Positions 7,646 through 15,571 of a stretch of DNA of 64,000 bases are shown here, piece by piece. The notes under the pieces were generated by a model. The model had not been told where the DNA came from. It saw nothing but the letters and a program-made list of their open reading frames with translations, and searched no databases. The translations under genes were made by a program, and so were the position numbers. This DNA comes from Actinophytocola algeriensis. Lineage in GTDB: Bacteria; Actinomycetota; Actinomycetes; Mycobacteriales; Pseudonocardiaceae. How positions within the stretch are numbered: the first letter of the stretch is position 1; every line of letters starts with the position of its first letter. The stretch is from positions 667,326 to 731,325 of the forward strand of contig NZ_JACHJQ010000003.1 of the NCBI RefSeq assembly GCF_014203735.1, given 5' to 3'.

Positions 7646-8695
7646 ATGCGTGAAGTCAGGATCGGCAAGCACACGATCGGCGCGGACCACCGGCCGTTCG
7701 TCATCGCCGAGATGTCCGGGAACCACAACGGTGACCTGGACCGTGCGCTGGCGATCGTCGACGAGGTCGCCAGGTCCGGTGCGCAGGCGCTGAAGCTGCA
7801 GACCTACCGCGCCGACACGATCACCATCGACGTCGACGCGCCCGCCTTCCGCATCTCCGACGACCACTCGCTGTGGGGCGGGGAGAACCTCTACTCGCTG
7901 TACGAGAAGGCCCACACGCCGTGGGAGTGGCACGCGCCGATCTTCGAGCGCGCCGCCCAGCAGGGCCTCACCGTCTTCTCCAGCCCGTTCGACCCGACCG
8001 CCATCGACCTGCTCGAGTCGCTCGACGCGCCCGCCTACAAGATCGCCTCCGCCGAGATCGTGGACCTGCCGCTCGTCGAGCTGGCCGCCCGGACCGGGAA
8101 ACCGCTGGTCATCTCCACCGGCATGGCGAACGTCGCCGAGATCCACGCCGCCGTCGAGACCGCCCGCCGCGCGGGCAACGACCAGCTGGTCGTCCTGGGC
8201 TGCACCGCGTCCTACCCGGCCGATCCGGCCGACAGCAACCTGCGGGGCATCCCGCTCATCCGCGACACGTTCGACGTGGTCCCGGGCCTGTCCGACCACA
8301 CCATGGGCATCGGCGTGCCGGTCGCCGCGGTGGCGCTCGGGGCGTGCGTGATCGAGAAGCACGTGACGCTCAAGCGCGCCGACGGCGGCGTGGACAGCGA
8401 GTTCTCGCTGGAGCCCCTGGAGCTGGCCGCGCTGGTCACGGAGACCGAGCGGGCCTGGCAGGCACTCGGCACGACCCGCATCGGCCCGAAGGACAGCGAG
8501 CGCGAGGTCAGCAGGCTGCGGCGGTCGCTGTGGGTGGTCGAGGACGTCGCCGAGGGTGACGAGGTGACGGCCGCGAACGTCCGGTCGATCCGGCCGTCAG
8601 GTGGGCTCGCCCCCGCCGACCTGGGGACCGTGCTGGGCCGCCGGTTCCGCCAGGCCGCGCCGAAGGGGACCCCGCTCACCTGGGACCTGGTCTAG
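7646..8695 (+). CDS. pseI: Pseudaminic acid synthase PseI
   Basis: A 349-aa enzyme of the NeuB superfamily that condenses phosphoenolpyruvate with a 2,4-diacetamido-trideoxy-altrose to give pseudaminic acid. The barrel begins with FVIAEMSGNHNGDLDRAL. The Pse-type signature SLWGGENLYSLYEKAHTPWEWH separates it from NeuB and LegI. FSSPFDPTA, AYKIASAEI, STGMA, GLSDHT, EKHVTLKRADGGVDSEFSLEP and RRSLWVVEDV follow in the expected order. The C-terminal 60 residues are a SAF (antifreeze-like) domain. The length is normal. All other pathway steps are encoded within 7 kb. Confidence 0.9.
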   Translation: MREVRIGKHTIGADHRPFVIAEMSGNHNGDLDRALAIVDEVARSGAQALKLQTYRADTITIDVDAPAFRISDDHSLWGGENLYSLYEKAHTPWEWHAPIFERAAQQGLTVFSSPFDPTAIDLLESLDAPAYKIASAEIVDLPLVELAARTGKPLVISTGMANVAEIHAAVETARRAGNDQLVVLGCTASYPADPADSNLRGIPLIRDTFDVVPGLSDHTMGIGVPVAAVALGACVIEKHVTLKRADGGVDSEFSLEPLELAALVTETERAWQALGTTRIGPKDSEREVSRLRRSLWVVEDVAEGDEVTAANVRSIRPSGGLAPADLGTVLGRRFRQAAPKGTPLTWDLV

Positions 8696-8708
8696 GCGTT
8701 CTCTTCCC

Positions 8709-9239
8709 GTGCTCTGGCCACCTGCCCCGTTGCGGACCGAACGGCTCGTGCTCCGCGAGTCGGAGGCCCGGGACCGTGCGGCGTTCATCGAGCTGTTCGC
8801 CTCGCCGGAGGTGCGCACCTACCTCGGTGGTCCTCGACCGCGTGCCGAGCTCGAACGCGCGGTGCCCGAGGTGCCCGGCCGGCGTCCCGGCGTTTTCGTC
8901 GCCGACCTCGACGGCGCGATGATCGGCATCATCACGCTCGACCGGCGCGCCGCGGAGCGTCCGGGCCACGTCCACCCGGACGCCGGGGAGACCGAGCTCG
9001 GCTACCTGTTCCTGCCGGAGGTGTGGGGACGCGGGTACGCCGCCGAGGCGTGCGCCGCGGCACTCGGGTGGTTCGCCTGCGAGCGTCCGGGCGAACCGGT
9101 GGTGCTCTGCACCCAGACCGCCAACGACCGCGCGGTGCGCCTCGCGGCGAAGCTGGGGTTCACCGAGGTGGAGCGGTTCGAGGAGTTCGGCGCCGAGCAG
9201 TGGTTCGGCGTGTGGTCCCCGGTCACGCCGTCCGATTGA
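8709..9239 (+). CDS. GNAT acetyltransferase, RimJ/RimL-like
   Basis: A 176-aa acetyltransferase starting at GTG 8709, 13 bp after pseI and probably in the same operon. It shows the usual order LRTERLVLRESEARDRAAFIELFASPEV, a beta-strand core GYLFLPEVWGRGYAAEAC (acetyl-CoA pyrophosphate loop R/Q-x-x-G-x-G/A) and NDRAVRLAAKLGF. The substrate is not evident. The PseH step is already covered by the domain fused to PseG, so this may modify the sugar further or act on something unrelated. Confidence 0.75.
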   Translation: MLWPPAPLRTERLVLRESEARDRAAFIELFASPEVRTYLGGPRPRAELERAVPEVPGRRPGVFVADLDGAMIGIITLDRRAAERPGHVHPDAGETELGYLFLPEVWGRGYAAEACAAALGWFACERPGEPVVLCTQTANDRAVRLAAKLGFTEVERFEEFGAEQWFGVWSPVTPSD

Positions 9240-9245
9240 GCCAGG

Positions 9246-9329
9246 TTATCCACAGGTTTGAATCCCGCAAGCGCTTGCTGACACACACGTTGTCCACAGG
9301 CCGGGATGTTGTCCACAGGGTTGTCCACA
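9246..9329 (+). promoter_or_regulatory. Cluster of four DnaA boxes
   Basis: TTATCCACA at 9246-9254 and TTGTCCACA at 9290-9298, 9309-9317 and 9321-9329 are four exact matches to the bacterial/actinobacterial DnaA box, all on the same strand within 84 bp. They lie at the junction of two convergent genes. There is no dnaA, dnaN or AT-rich unwinding region near, so this is not oriC; a DnaA-titrating or regulatory cluster is more likely. Confidence 0.75.
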
Positions 9330-10010
9330 GGCCAGCTGTGCGAGCCGTTCGCGGGCGTAGTGCGGCTCGACCAGCCAGCCGTTGGCGGCTTCCCACGCGT
9401 TGACGGCGGCGTGGGCGGCCGGTGGGAGGTCCAGGCCCGGGATGTCCGCGAGGTCGAGCCACGGGTGGTCGACGCGGGCCTCGTCCCAGTCGAGGAAGCC
9501 GACGCGGTCGCCGTCGACGCGGATGTTCGCGGCGCACGGATCGCCGTGGACGACCGTCGACGGGCCGTCGAGGGCCCGCCACGCGGCTCGGCAGGTCTCG
9601 ACGGCCTCGGGTGGCATCGCGGTCAGGTCGACGTCGCCGCCGCGGTCGGTGGTCAACAGGTCGCGGGTGCCGGGGAAGTCCGGGCGCGGCGGCCAGCCCG
9701 CGGTCAGCTCGTGGAGGCGCCGCAGCTCGGCCACCACCGGCGCCCAGTCGGTCGGCTCACGGCCGGGGAGCCAGCGCTGCACGACCACACCGTCCACCTG
9801 CGCCCGCCCGTCCGCACGCACCACCTCGGGCACGAGGAAACCGTGGCGCGACAGGTGGTCCAGCAGGTCCAGCTCCCAGTCGAGGGACGCGACGGATCGG
9901 CGGGATCGGCGTGCCACGAGGCCGCCTTCGAGACGGAACACCTCGTTGCGGTGCCCACCGAGCCGCTCCAGCACCGTGGGAGAGCCCCACGGGGCGAGGT
10001 CCAGGGTCAT
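9246..10010 (-). CDS. Aminoglycoside-phosphotransferase (APH)-fold kinase
   Basis: A 254-aa small-molecule kinase. The catalytic loop VVHGDPCAANI has H155, D157 and N162. The metal-binding motif is FLDWDEA (D174, D176), and an N-terminal nucleotide-binding lobe contains a Val-Ala-Arg core strand (GLVARRS) where many relatives have Lys. The substrate is unknown: members phosphorylate antibiotics, choline or sugars. The start was set at ATG 10010, since upstream codons fall in the short repeats. The last ~25 residues are Cys/Gly-rich and are encoded by the DnaA boxes, one of which supplies the stop codon, so the tail is probably not functional. Confidence 0.78.
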   Translation of the reverse strand: MTLDLAPWGSPTVLERLGGHRNEVFRLEGGLVARRSRRSVASLDWELDLLDHLSRHGFLVPEVVRADGRAQVDGVVVQRWLPGREPTDWAPVVAELRRLHELTAGWPPRPDFPGTRDLLTTDRGGDVDLTAMPPEAVETCRAAWRALDGPSTVVHGDPCAANIRVDGDRVGFLDWDEARVDHPWLDLADIPGLDLPPAAHAAVNAWEAANGWLVEPHYARERLAQLACGQPCGQHPGLWTTCVSASACGIQTCG

Positions 10011-10030
10011 GTTCGCTCGCAACCCTTGCT

Positions 10031-10092
10031 CGGCATCACTGTTCGCTCCGCAAGCTCCGCTCGGCATCACTGTTCGCTCCGCAAGCTCCGCT
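10031..10092. repeat. 31-bp unit in perfect tandem duplicate
   Basis: 10031-10061 and 10062-10092 are identical copies of a 31-bp unit containing CATCACTGTTCGCTCCGCAA. A shorter degenerate copy precedes them (10008-10030). The second unit supplies the last codons and the stop of pseC. A related sequence recurs at the pseB-pseC junction near 11222. Confidence 0.85.
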
Positions 10093-11218
10093 CAGGAGAG
10101 AAGAACTTCCTCACCAGCTCGATCACCCGGTCCACGTAGTCGTCCGACAGGTCCGGGAACAGCGGCAGCGACAGCTCCTCCGCGTAGAACCGCTCCGCGT
10201 TCGGGCACATCCCGCGCTGGTAGCCGAGGTCGGCGAACACCGGGTGCCAGTACACCGGGATGTAGTTCACCTGCACCCCGATCCCACCCGCACGCAGGTG
10301 GTCGAACAGGTCGCGGCGGCGCCCGTCCAGCACCCGCAACGGGTACAGGTGCCACATCGGGTCCGCGCCCGGCAGCGTCACCGGCGTCCGAACGCCGTCC
10401 ACATCGGACAGCCCGGCGGTGTAGCGGGCGTGGATCTCCGCGCGCCGCTCCTTGAACCACGCGAGCCGCCGCAGCTGGCTGGAACCCAAGGCGCACAACA
10501 CGTCCGGCAGCCGGTAGTTCAGGCCGAACTCGTGCACCTCCTGGTGCCAGCCGCCCTCGTCCGGGTACCGCATCCGCGCCTTGTCGCGCACCAGCCCGTG
10601 GTTGCGGAACTGCGCCGCCCGCCGCGCGAGGTCCGGGTTCGGCGTCGCGACCGCGCCGCCCTCGGCGGTCGTCAGGTTCTTGGTGGGGAAGAAGGAGAAC
10701 GTCGTCAGGTCCGCCAGAGCGCCGACCGGGCGGCGTTGCCACGTGCCGCCGATCGAGTGCGCCGCGTCCTCCAGGAGCAGCGCGCCGCCGTCGTGCGCGA
10801 CCTTGAGCAGCTCGTCGACCTGCACCGGGTGCCCGGCGTAGTCGACCGAGGACACCACGCGTGTCTTCGCGGTCATCGCCGCCGCGGCGGCCTCCGGCAG
10901 GAGGTTCCCGGTCTCCGGCGACACGTCCGCGAACACGACCGTCGCGCCCTGCTGGATCGCGGTCGCGGCGGTCGCGACGAACGTCATCGGCGCGCACACG
11001 ACCTCGTCGCCCTGGCCGATGCCCGCCGCCGCGTACGCGACGTGCAGAGCCGCGGTCCCCGAGGTCACCGACACCGTCGGCACGCCGCCGACCAGCGCGG
11101 ACAGGTCCGCCTCGAACCGGCGCACGGCCGGTCCGGTGGTCAGCCAGTCACCGCGCAGGACCTCCGCGACCGCGGCGATGTCCTCCTCGACGATCGACTG
11201 CCGTCCATACGGGAGCAC
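10067..11218 (-). CDS. pseC: UDP-4-keto-sugar aminotransferase PseC
   Basis: A 383-aa PLP-dependent aminotransferase of the DegT/DnrJ/EryC1 group, second step of pseudaminic acid synthesis. It has the family start LPYGRQSIVEEDIAAVAEVL, SGTAALH, the acidic pair in LLLEDAAHSIGG and the PLP lysine in FFPTKNLTTAEGGAV. GTG 11218 is the start best matching family length. An ATG at 11356, overlapping the pseB stop by 8 nt, would add 46 low-complexity residues encoded by short-repeat DNA. That longer form is possible through coupling with pseB. The C-terminal tail ERSLRSEQ also derives from repeat DNA. Confidence 0.88.
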   Translation of the reverse strand: MLPYGRQSIVEEDIAAVAEVLRGDWLTTGPAVRRFEADLSALVGGVPTVSVTSGTAALHVAYAAAGIGQGDEVVCAPMTFVATAATAIQQGATVVFADVSPETGNLLPEAAAAAMTAKTRVVSSVDYAGHPVQVDELLKVAHDGGALLLEDAAHSIGGTWQRRPVGALADLTTFSFFPTKNLTTAEGGAVATPNPDLARRAAQFRNHGLVRDKARMRYPDEGGWHQEVHEFGLNYRLPDVLCALGSSQLRRLAWFKERRAEIHARYTAGLSDVDGVRTPVTLPGADPMWHLYPLRVLDGRRRDLFDHLRAGGIGVQVNYIPVYWHPVFADLGYQRGMCPNAERFYAEELSLPLFPDLSDDYVDRVIELVRKFFSPERSLRSEQ

Positions 11219-11221
11219 GTC

Positions 11222-11348
11222 CGCATCACTGGTCGCTGCGCTCCTCCGCTCAGACGCCGTCTTCCCTCCTACGCTGCTCGCTCGCCCGTGGCCGGGCTCC
11301 CTGCGCTGCTCGTCAGTCCAGACGACGCCCGCTCCGTCGCTCCGCTCC
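11222..11348. repeat. Short-repeat DNA between pseB and pseC
   Basis: The stretch between the pseB stop and the homology start of pseC is built from CGCTGCGCTCC-like and GCATCACTGGTCGC-like words. The latter resembles the 31-bp units at 10031-10092. It stays open in the pseC frame but encodes only Arg/Ser/Glu-rich low-complexity sequence, consistent with a repeat insertion that pushed the two genes apart. Confidence 0.5.
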
Positions 11349-12332
11349 TCACCCATACTGCGCCACCAACGCCCGCAGGTCATCGTCCGAGAGCCACAGG
11401 TCGTTGGTGTCCGACCGGTACGCGAAGCCCTCCGGCACCGCCTGGCCCTCGGCGGGCGGCTCGTAACCCCAGCCCGCGATGTGCGGCATCACGACGTACC
11501 GGTCGTCGAGCAGGAGCGTCCTGCGCGAGTCGTCCGGGGCGATCATCTCCTCGTGGAGCTTCTCGCCAGGCCGGATGCCGACCTCCTTCATGGGGCTGTT
11601 CGGCGCGATCACGCGGGCCAGGTCCACCAGCCGCATGCTGGGGATCCTCGGCACGTACAGCTCGCCGCCGTGCATCGAGTCGAACGAGTTGACCACGAAC
11701 TCCACGGCCTGCGGCAGCGTGATCCAGAAGCGGGTCATGCGCAGGTCGGTGATCGGCAGCGCCTCACCGCGGTCGGCCAGCGACTTGAAGAACGGGATGA
11801 CCGACCCGCGTGAGCCCATCACGTTGCCGTACCTGACCACCGAGAACCGGGTCGGGTGACCCGCCGCGTAGTGGTTGCCGGAGATGAACAGCCGGTCCGC
11901 GCACAGCTTCGTCGCGCCGTACAGGTTGATGGGGCTGGACGCCTTGTCGGTCGACAGCGCCACGACCTTCTGGATGCCGCAGTCGATGGCCGCCTCGATC
12001 ACGTTCTGCGACCCGGTGATGTTGGTCTGCACGAACTCGAACGGGTTGTACTCGGCCGTGTCGACCTGCTTGAGCGCGGCGGCGTGCACCACGTAGTCCA
12101 CGTCGTGCATGGCGCGCTCGAGGCGCCTGCGGTCGCGGACGTCGCCGATGAACCAGCGCAGCCGGGGGTCGTCGCCGAACATCTGGCGGGCCTCGTACTG
12201 TTTCAGCTCGTCGCGGGACAGGATCACCAGACGCCGTGGGTCCAGGTGCTTCAGGGCGTAGTCGATGAACGCCTTGCCGAAGGACCCCGTCCCGCCCGTG
12301 AGCAGGATGCCAGCCCCTTCGAGCAGCGCCAT
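11349..12332 (-). CDS. pseB: UDP-N-acetylglucosamine 4,6-dehydratase (inverting) PseB
   Basis: A 327-aa short-chain dehydrogenase/epimerase that opens the pathway, converting UDP-GlcNAc to the 4-keto-6-deoxy-L-arabino sugar. Residues 6-20 hold the NAD(P) motif LLTGGTGSFGKAF. VALSTDKASSPINLYGATK contains the catalytic TDK and the Tyr-x-x-x-Lys. GNVMGSRGSVIPFF and RMTRFWITLPQAVEFV are diagnostic of PseB/FlaA1-type short dehydratases. A strong GGAGG lies 8 nt before the ATG. The upstream gap of 41 bp is shared with the divergent pseF. Confidence 0.93.
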   Translation of the reverse strand: MALLEGAGILLTGGTGSFGKAFIDYALKHLDPRRLVILSRDELKQYEARQMFGDDPRLRWFIGDVRDRRRLERAMHDVDYVVHAAALKQVDTAEYNPFEFVQTNITGSQNVIEAAIDCGIQKVVALSTDKASSPINLYGATKLCADRLFISGNHYAAGHPTRFSVVRYGNVMGSRGSVIPFFKSLADRGEALPITDLRMTRFWITLPQAVEFVVNSFDSMHGGELYVPRIPSMRLVDLARVIAPNSPMKEVGIRPGEKLHEEMIAPDDSRRTLLLDDRYVVMPHIAGWGYEPPAEGQAVPEGFAYRSDTNDLWLSDDDLRALVAQYG

Positions 12333-12373
12333 GGTCTTACCTCCGCGGTCTGGGTCGTCACCGGTGCGCCATC

Positions 12374-13111
12374 ATGGCACCCGTGCGAGTCAACGCGGTC
12401 ATCCAGGCACGGTTGTCCTCCACCCGGCTGCCCGGCAAAGTGCTCCGGCCGCTGGGCGGCAGGAGCGTGCTGAGCTGGGTCATCCGCGCCGCCCAGGAGA
12501 CGCACAACCTCGACACCGTGATCCTCGCGACGTCCGACGACCCCACGGACGACCCGGTGGCCGACGAGGCCGCCCGCTGCGGTGCCGTGGTCGTCCGTGG
12601 CCCGCTGGACGACGTGCTGGCCAGATACGTGAAGGCCGTCCGCGAGCACCCGTGCGACGCGGTGGTACGGCTCACGGCCGACTGCCCGCTGCACGACCCG
12701 GCGGTGATCGCGCAGGTCGTGGCCGTGTGGCGGGCCGACCCGACGCTGGACCACGTGTCGAACTTCGTCGTGCGCCGCCACCCGCGCGGCCTGGACACCG
12801 AGCTGGTACGGGTCGCGGTGCTGGAGGAACAGGCACGCATCGCGACCGGCGGCCACCGCGAGCACGTGACGTCGAACATCTACACGCAGCCCGACGTGTA
12901 CCGGTGCGGCGGCGTGGTGCCCGGGGTGGACAACTCCGACCTGCGCGTCACGCTGGACACCGAGGAGGACGCGAAGCTCCTGGAAGGGGTCGTGGCGGAG
13001 CTCGGCGACGAGGTGCCGTCGTGGCAGGCGCTGGTCGCGCTGCTGCGGTCCCGGCCGGACCTGGTGGCGCTGAACGCGGACGTCGAGCAGAACACCACGC
13101 CCACGACATGA
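12374..13111 (+). CDS. pseF: CMP-pseudaminic acid synthetase (PseF/SpsF-type cytidylyltransferase)
   Basis: A 245-aa nucleotidyltransferase with the CTP-binding start VNAVIQARLSSTRLPGKVLRPLGG and the catalytic RLTADCPLHDP. It resembles SpsF-type cytidylyltransferases, which replace the NeuA-like PseF in many Gram-positive pathways. It activates the nonulosonic acid as its CMP form, the donor a GT29-like enzyme would need. It overlaps the next gene by ATGA (13108-13111), so the two are translationally coupled. The symbol is by pathway context; SpsF would be equally fair. Confidence 0.82.
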   Translation: MAPVRVNAVIQARLSSTRLPGKVLRPLGGRSVLSWVIRAAQETHNLDTVILATSDDPTDDPVADEAARCGAVVVRGPLDDVLARYVKAVREHPCDAVVRLTADCPLHDPAVIAQVVAVWRADPTLDHVSNFVVRRHPRGLDTELVRVAVLEEQARIATGGHREHVTSNIYTQPDVYRCGGVVPGVDNSDLRVTLDTEEDAKLLEGVVAELGDEVPSWQALVALLRSRPDLVALNADVEQNTTPTT

Positions 13112-14448
13112 CGAGGCTGCTGCTGCGCGCGGACGCCACCCCGTCGACGGGGGTCGGTCACCTGTCCCGCTGCGTGGCGCTGGCGACGGCGGCCCGGTCC
13201 CGCGGCTGGGACGTGGCGCTGTGCGGATCGTTCACCGCGGGCCGGTGGCTGCTCGGATCGCTCCCGGTCGTGGCTTCTCCCGAGCCCGCTGACGCGGTCG
13301 TGGTCGACCACTACGGCATCGGCGAGTTCAGTGCCGACGGTCTCGTGGTGTCCATGGAGGACGGCGGGTTCGGGCGGCGGCGCGCGGACATCGTGGTGGA
13401 CGCGAACCTGTACGCGGCACCGCGCCCGGACGACGGGTCGCCGGTGGTGCTGAGGGGGCCCGCGTACGCGCCGCTGCGTGCGGAGATCCGGGCGGCACGG
13501 ACAGCACGGACGGCACGGACGGCACAGCGCGCGGGTTCGGTGCCGCCGAAGGTCGTGGTCGTGATGGGTGGCGGCGCGGCCCCGTCGTCGGTGGCGGCGG
13601 CGCTGTCCGCGCTGCGTGACACGGGGGTGCCCGCTGAGGTGGTGGCGATCTCGGCCGCGCCGGTGCCGGGTTTCGAGGTCGTGCCGCCGACCCCCGAGCT
13701 GCCCGCGTTGTGCGCGTCGGCGGACCTGGTGGTGAGCGCGGCCGGCGTGACGTTGCTGGAGCTGTGCTGCATCGGGGTGCCGACCGCGCTGGTGCGGATC
13801 GCGGACAACCAGGCGGCCGGCTATCAGGCGGCGGTGGAGCAGGGCGTGGCGGCGGGCCTCGGCGCCGACCCGCGATCGCACGTGCCGGTGCTGCGGACGC
13901 TGCTGCGGGACGCCGCCGCGCGGAAAGCGCTGGGGGACAAGGCAAGGACGACTGTCGACGGCAGGGGAGCGGACCGCGTCCTCGACGCGATGGGCTTCGA
14001 CCCGACAGTGCGTGCCGCCACCGGGGCGGACGCGGCGCTGCTGCTGTCGTGGCGGAACGACGAGGAGACCCGCCGCTGGTCACGCACCACGGACCCGGTC
14101 TCCCCGGCCGACCACGAGGCGTGGCTGTCCCGCGTGCTGACCGATGACGACCGATGGCTGCTGGTGGCGGAGCACGACGGCCGTCCGGTGGGGACGGTGC
14201 GTTTCGACCGCGCGGGCGGGGCGTGGGAGGTCAGCATCACGGTGGCGCCCGCAGCACGCGGCCGGAGGCTGGCGGTACCGATGCTGCTGGCGGCCGAACG
14301 GGCACTGGGCCCGGCGGTGATCCGCGCGAACGTGCACGGTGAGAACGCCGCGTCGCTGGCCCTGTTCCGCCGCGCGGGCTACCGGCCGGTGCCGTCCGTG
14401 TCGCGCTCGGAGTGGCACTGGCTGGAGAAATCTCCCTCTCAGGAGTGA
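13108..14448 (+). CDS. pseG: PseG-PseH fusion: UDP-sugar hydrolase plus 4-amino N-acetyltransferase
   Basis: A 446-aa two-domain protein. Residues 1-~290 are PseG, a GT-B-fold hydrolase removing UDP from 2,4-diacetamido-altrose; GVGHLSRC with His18 matches the catalytic-base loop, and SADLVVSAAGVTLLELCCIGVP matches the C-terminal nucleotide site. Residues ~295-446 are a GNAT domain of PseH type (LLSWRNDEETRRWS, VAPAARGRRLAVPMLLAAE, NVHGENAASLALFRRAGY) that would acetylate the 4-amino group. In Campylobacter and Helicobacter these are separate proteins. A Thr-Ala-Arg tandem (TARTARTA) lies within the PseG part. The domains act at consecutive steps, so fusion makes sense. Confidence 0.85.
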   Translation: MTRLLLRADATPSTGVGHLSRCVALATAARSRGWDVALCGSFTAGRWLLGSLPVVASPEPADAVVVDHYGIGEFSADGLVVSMEDGGFGRRRADIVVDANLYAAPRPDDGSPVVLRGPAYAPLRAEIRAARTARTARTAQRAGSVPPKVVVVMGGGAAPSSVAAALSALRDTGVPAEVVAISAAPVPGFEVVPPTPELPALCASADLVVSAAGVTLLELCCIGVPTALVRIADNQAAGYQAAVEQGVAAGLGADPRSHVPVLRTLLRDAAARKALGDKARTTVDGRGADRVLDAMGFDPTVRAATGADAALLLSWRNDEETRRWSRTTDPVSPADHEAWLSRVLTDDDRWLLVAEHDGRPVGTVRFDRAGGAWEVSITVAPAARGRRLAVPMLLAAERALGPAVIRANVHGENAASLALFRRAGYRPVPSVSRSEWHWLEKSPSQE

Positions 14449-14506
14449 GCGCGTTCGGCCGCAGGCGGGATCTGCCGCGGTGGTCCCCGGCGGGAAGCTC
14501 GACAGC

Positions 14507-15427
14507 ATGGGGAACACGCTTCTGTCCGATGTCGAAAGCCGGCTGCGCGAGGTCCTGGACGGGCACGCGGGCGCCACCCACCTCATCGACGCGGGTGGCA
14601 AGCGGCTGCGCCCGATGCTCGTCATCCTGGGGGCCGAGTTCGGCCCGCGCCAGGACAAGGTGGTGGACGCCGCGGTGCTCACGGAGCTGGTCCACGTCGG
14701 CACGCTGCACCACGACGACGTGATGGACCAGGCCCCGGTCCGCCACGGGGTCCCGACGGCGAACGCGCTGTGGGGCAACAACCGGGCGATCCTGCTGGGT
14801 GACCTGATGCTGGCCAGGGCCGGGGAGCTGGGTGCGGAGCTTGGCCTGCCCGCGCTGCGCCTGCAGACCACCACACTGGCCAGGCTGGTCCGAGGCCAGC
14901 TGATGGAGACGGTCCGCCCGAAATCGGCCGACCCGATGGCGTTCTGCCTGGAGGTCATGGCCGACAAGTCGGCGTCCCTGATCGCGATGGCCGCGGAGCT
15001 GGGCGCCCTGGTGGCGGAGGCGCCCCCGTCGGTCTGCGGCGCGTTGCACATCTACGGCGAACACCTGGGCATCGCGTTCCAGCTGGTGGACGACGTACTG
15101 GACATCGTCGGTGGCGAGTCGGGGAAGACTCCCGGCACCGACCTGCGAGCGGGGGTGGTGACCGTGCCCGTGCTGCACGCGCTGGCCGCGGGCGATGCCG
15201 CGGCCGACCGGCTGCGCGTGCTGCTGGTCACGGGCACGGTCACCGACCCGGACCTGCACGCCGAAGCGCTCGGGCTGCTGCGGGACGGCCCCGGCCCGTC
15301 GCTGACTCGCGCCGACGCCGGCGACCACGCGGAGCTGGCGCGGGCGGCGCTGGCCGATCTGCCCCGGGGCGAGGCCCGCGAGGTGCTGGACTCCTTGTGC
15401 GACGCCGTGCTGGAGAGAGCGAAGTGA
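14507..15427 (+). CDS. Polyprenyl diphosphate synthase
   Basis: A 306-aa trans-prenyltransferase that extends allylic diphosphates with isopentenyl diphosphate. It has GGKRLRPM near the start, the first Asp-rich motif in LHHDDVMD, the second in FQLVDDVLD, and GTDLRAGVVTVPVLHAL. It resembles the GrcC-type synthases of mycobacteria; chain length cannot be read with confidence. The ATG 14507 gives a short N-terminus; the frame is open upstream, including a GTG about 25 nt earlier. It lies 58 bp after pseGH on the same strand, so it may be read with the Pse genes, perhaps providing a lipid carrier, but it could equally be an independent gene. Confidence 0.85.
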   Translation: MGNTLLSDVESRLREVLDGHAGATHLIDAGGKRLRPMLVILGAEFGPRQDKVVDAAVLTELVHVGTLHHDDVMDQAPVRHGVPTANALWGNNRAILLGDLMLARAGELGAELGLPALRLQTTTLARLVRGQLMETVRPKSADPMAFCLEVMADKSASLIAMAAELGALVAEAPPSVCGALHIYGEHLGIAFQLVDDVLDIVGGESGKTPGTDLRAGVVTVPVLHALAAGDAAADRLRVLLVTGTVTDPDLHAEALGLLRDGPGPSLTRADAGDHAELARAALADLPRGEAREVLDSLCDAVLERAK

Positions 15428-15571
15428 GTACCGGCTGACGCCTGTGGACAACGCACCGTCCACTCTGGTCCGCACCACGTCGGGTGCCGGTTGGCAAGTG
15501 GGGTGTGACGTGGTCCTCGACCAGGGCGTATGGCACGCGCCACGGTCGGCGGCCCGTGCGACCATGCCGCA

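Noticed and set aside
9246-9329. Origin of replication
   Set aside because: Four DnaA boxes are present, but no dnaA/dnaN genes, no AT-rich unwinding element and far fewer boxes than an actinobacterial oriC.
15443-15451. Single DnaA-box-like TGTGGACAA
   Set aside because: One isolated 9-mer is not distinguishable from chance; only mentioned with the adjacent gene.
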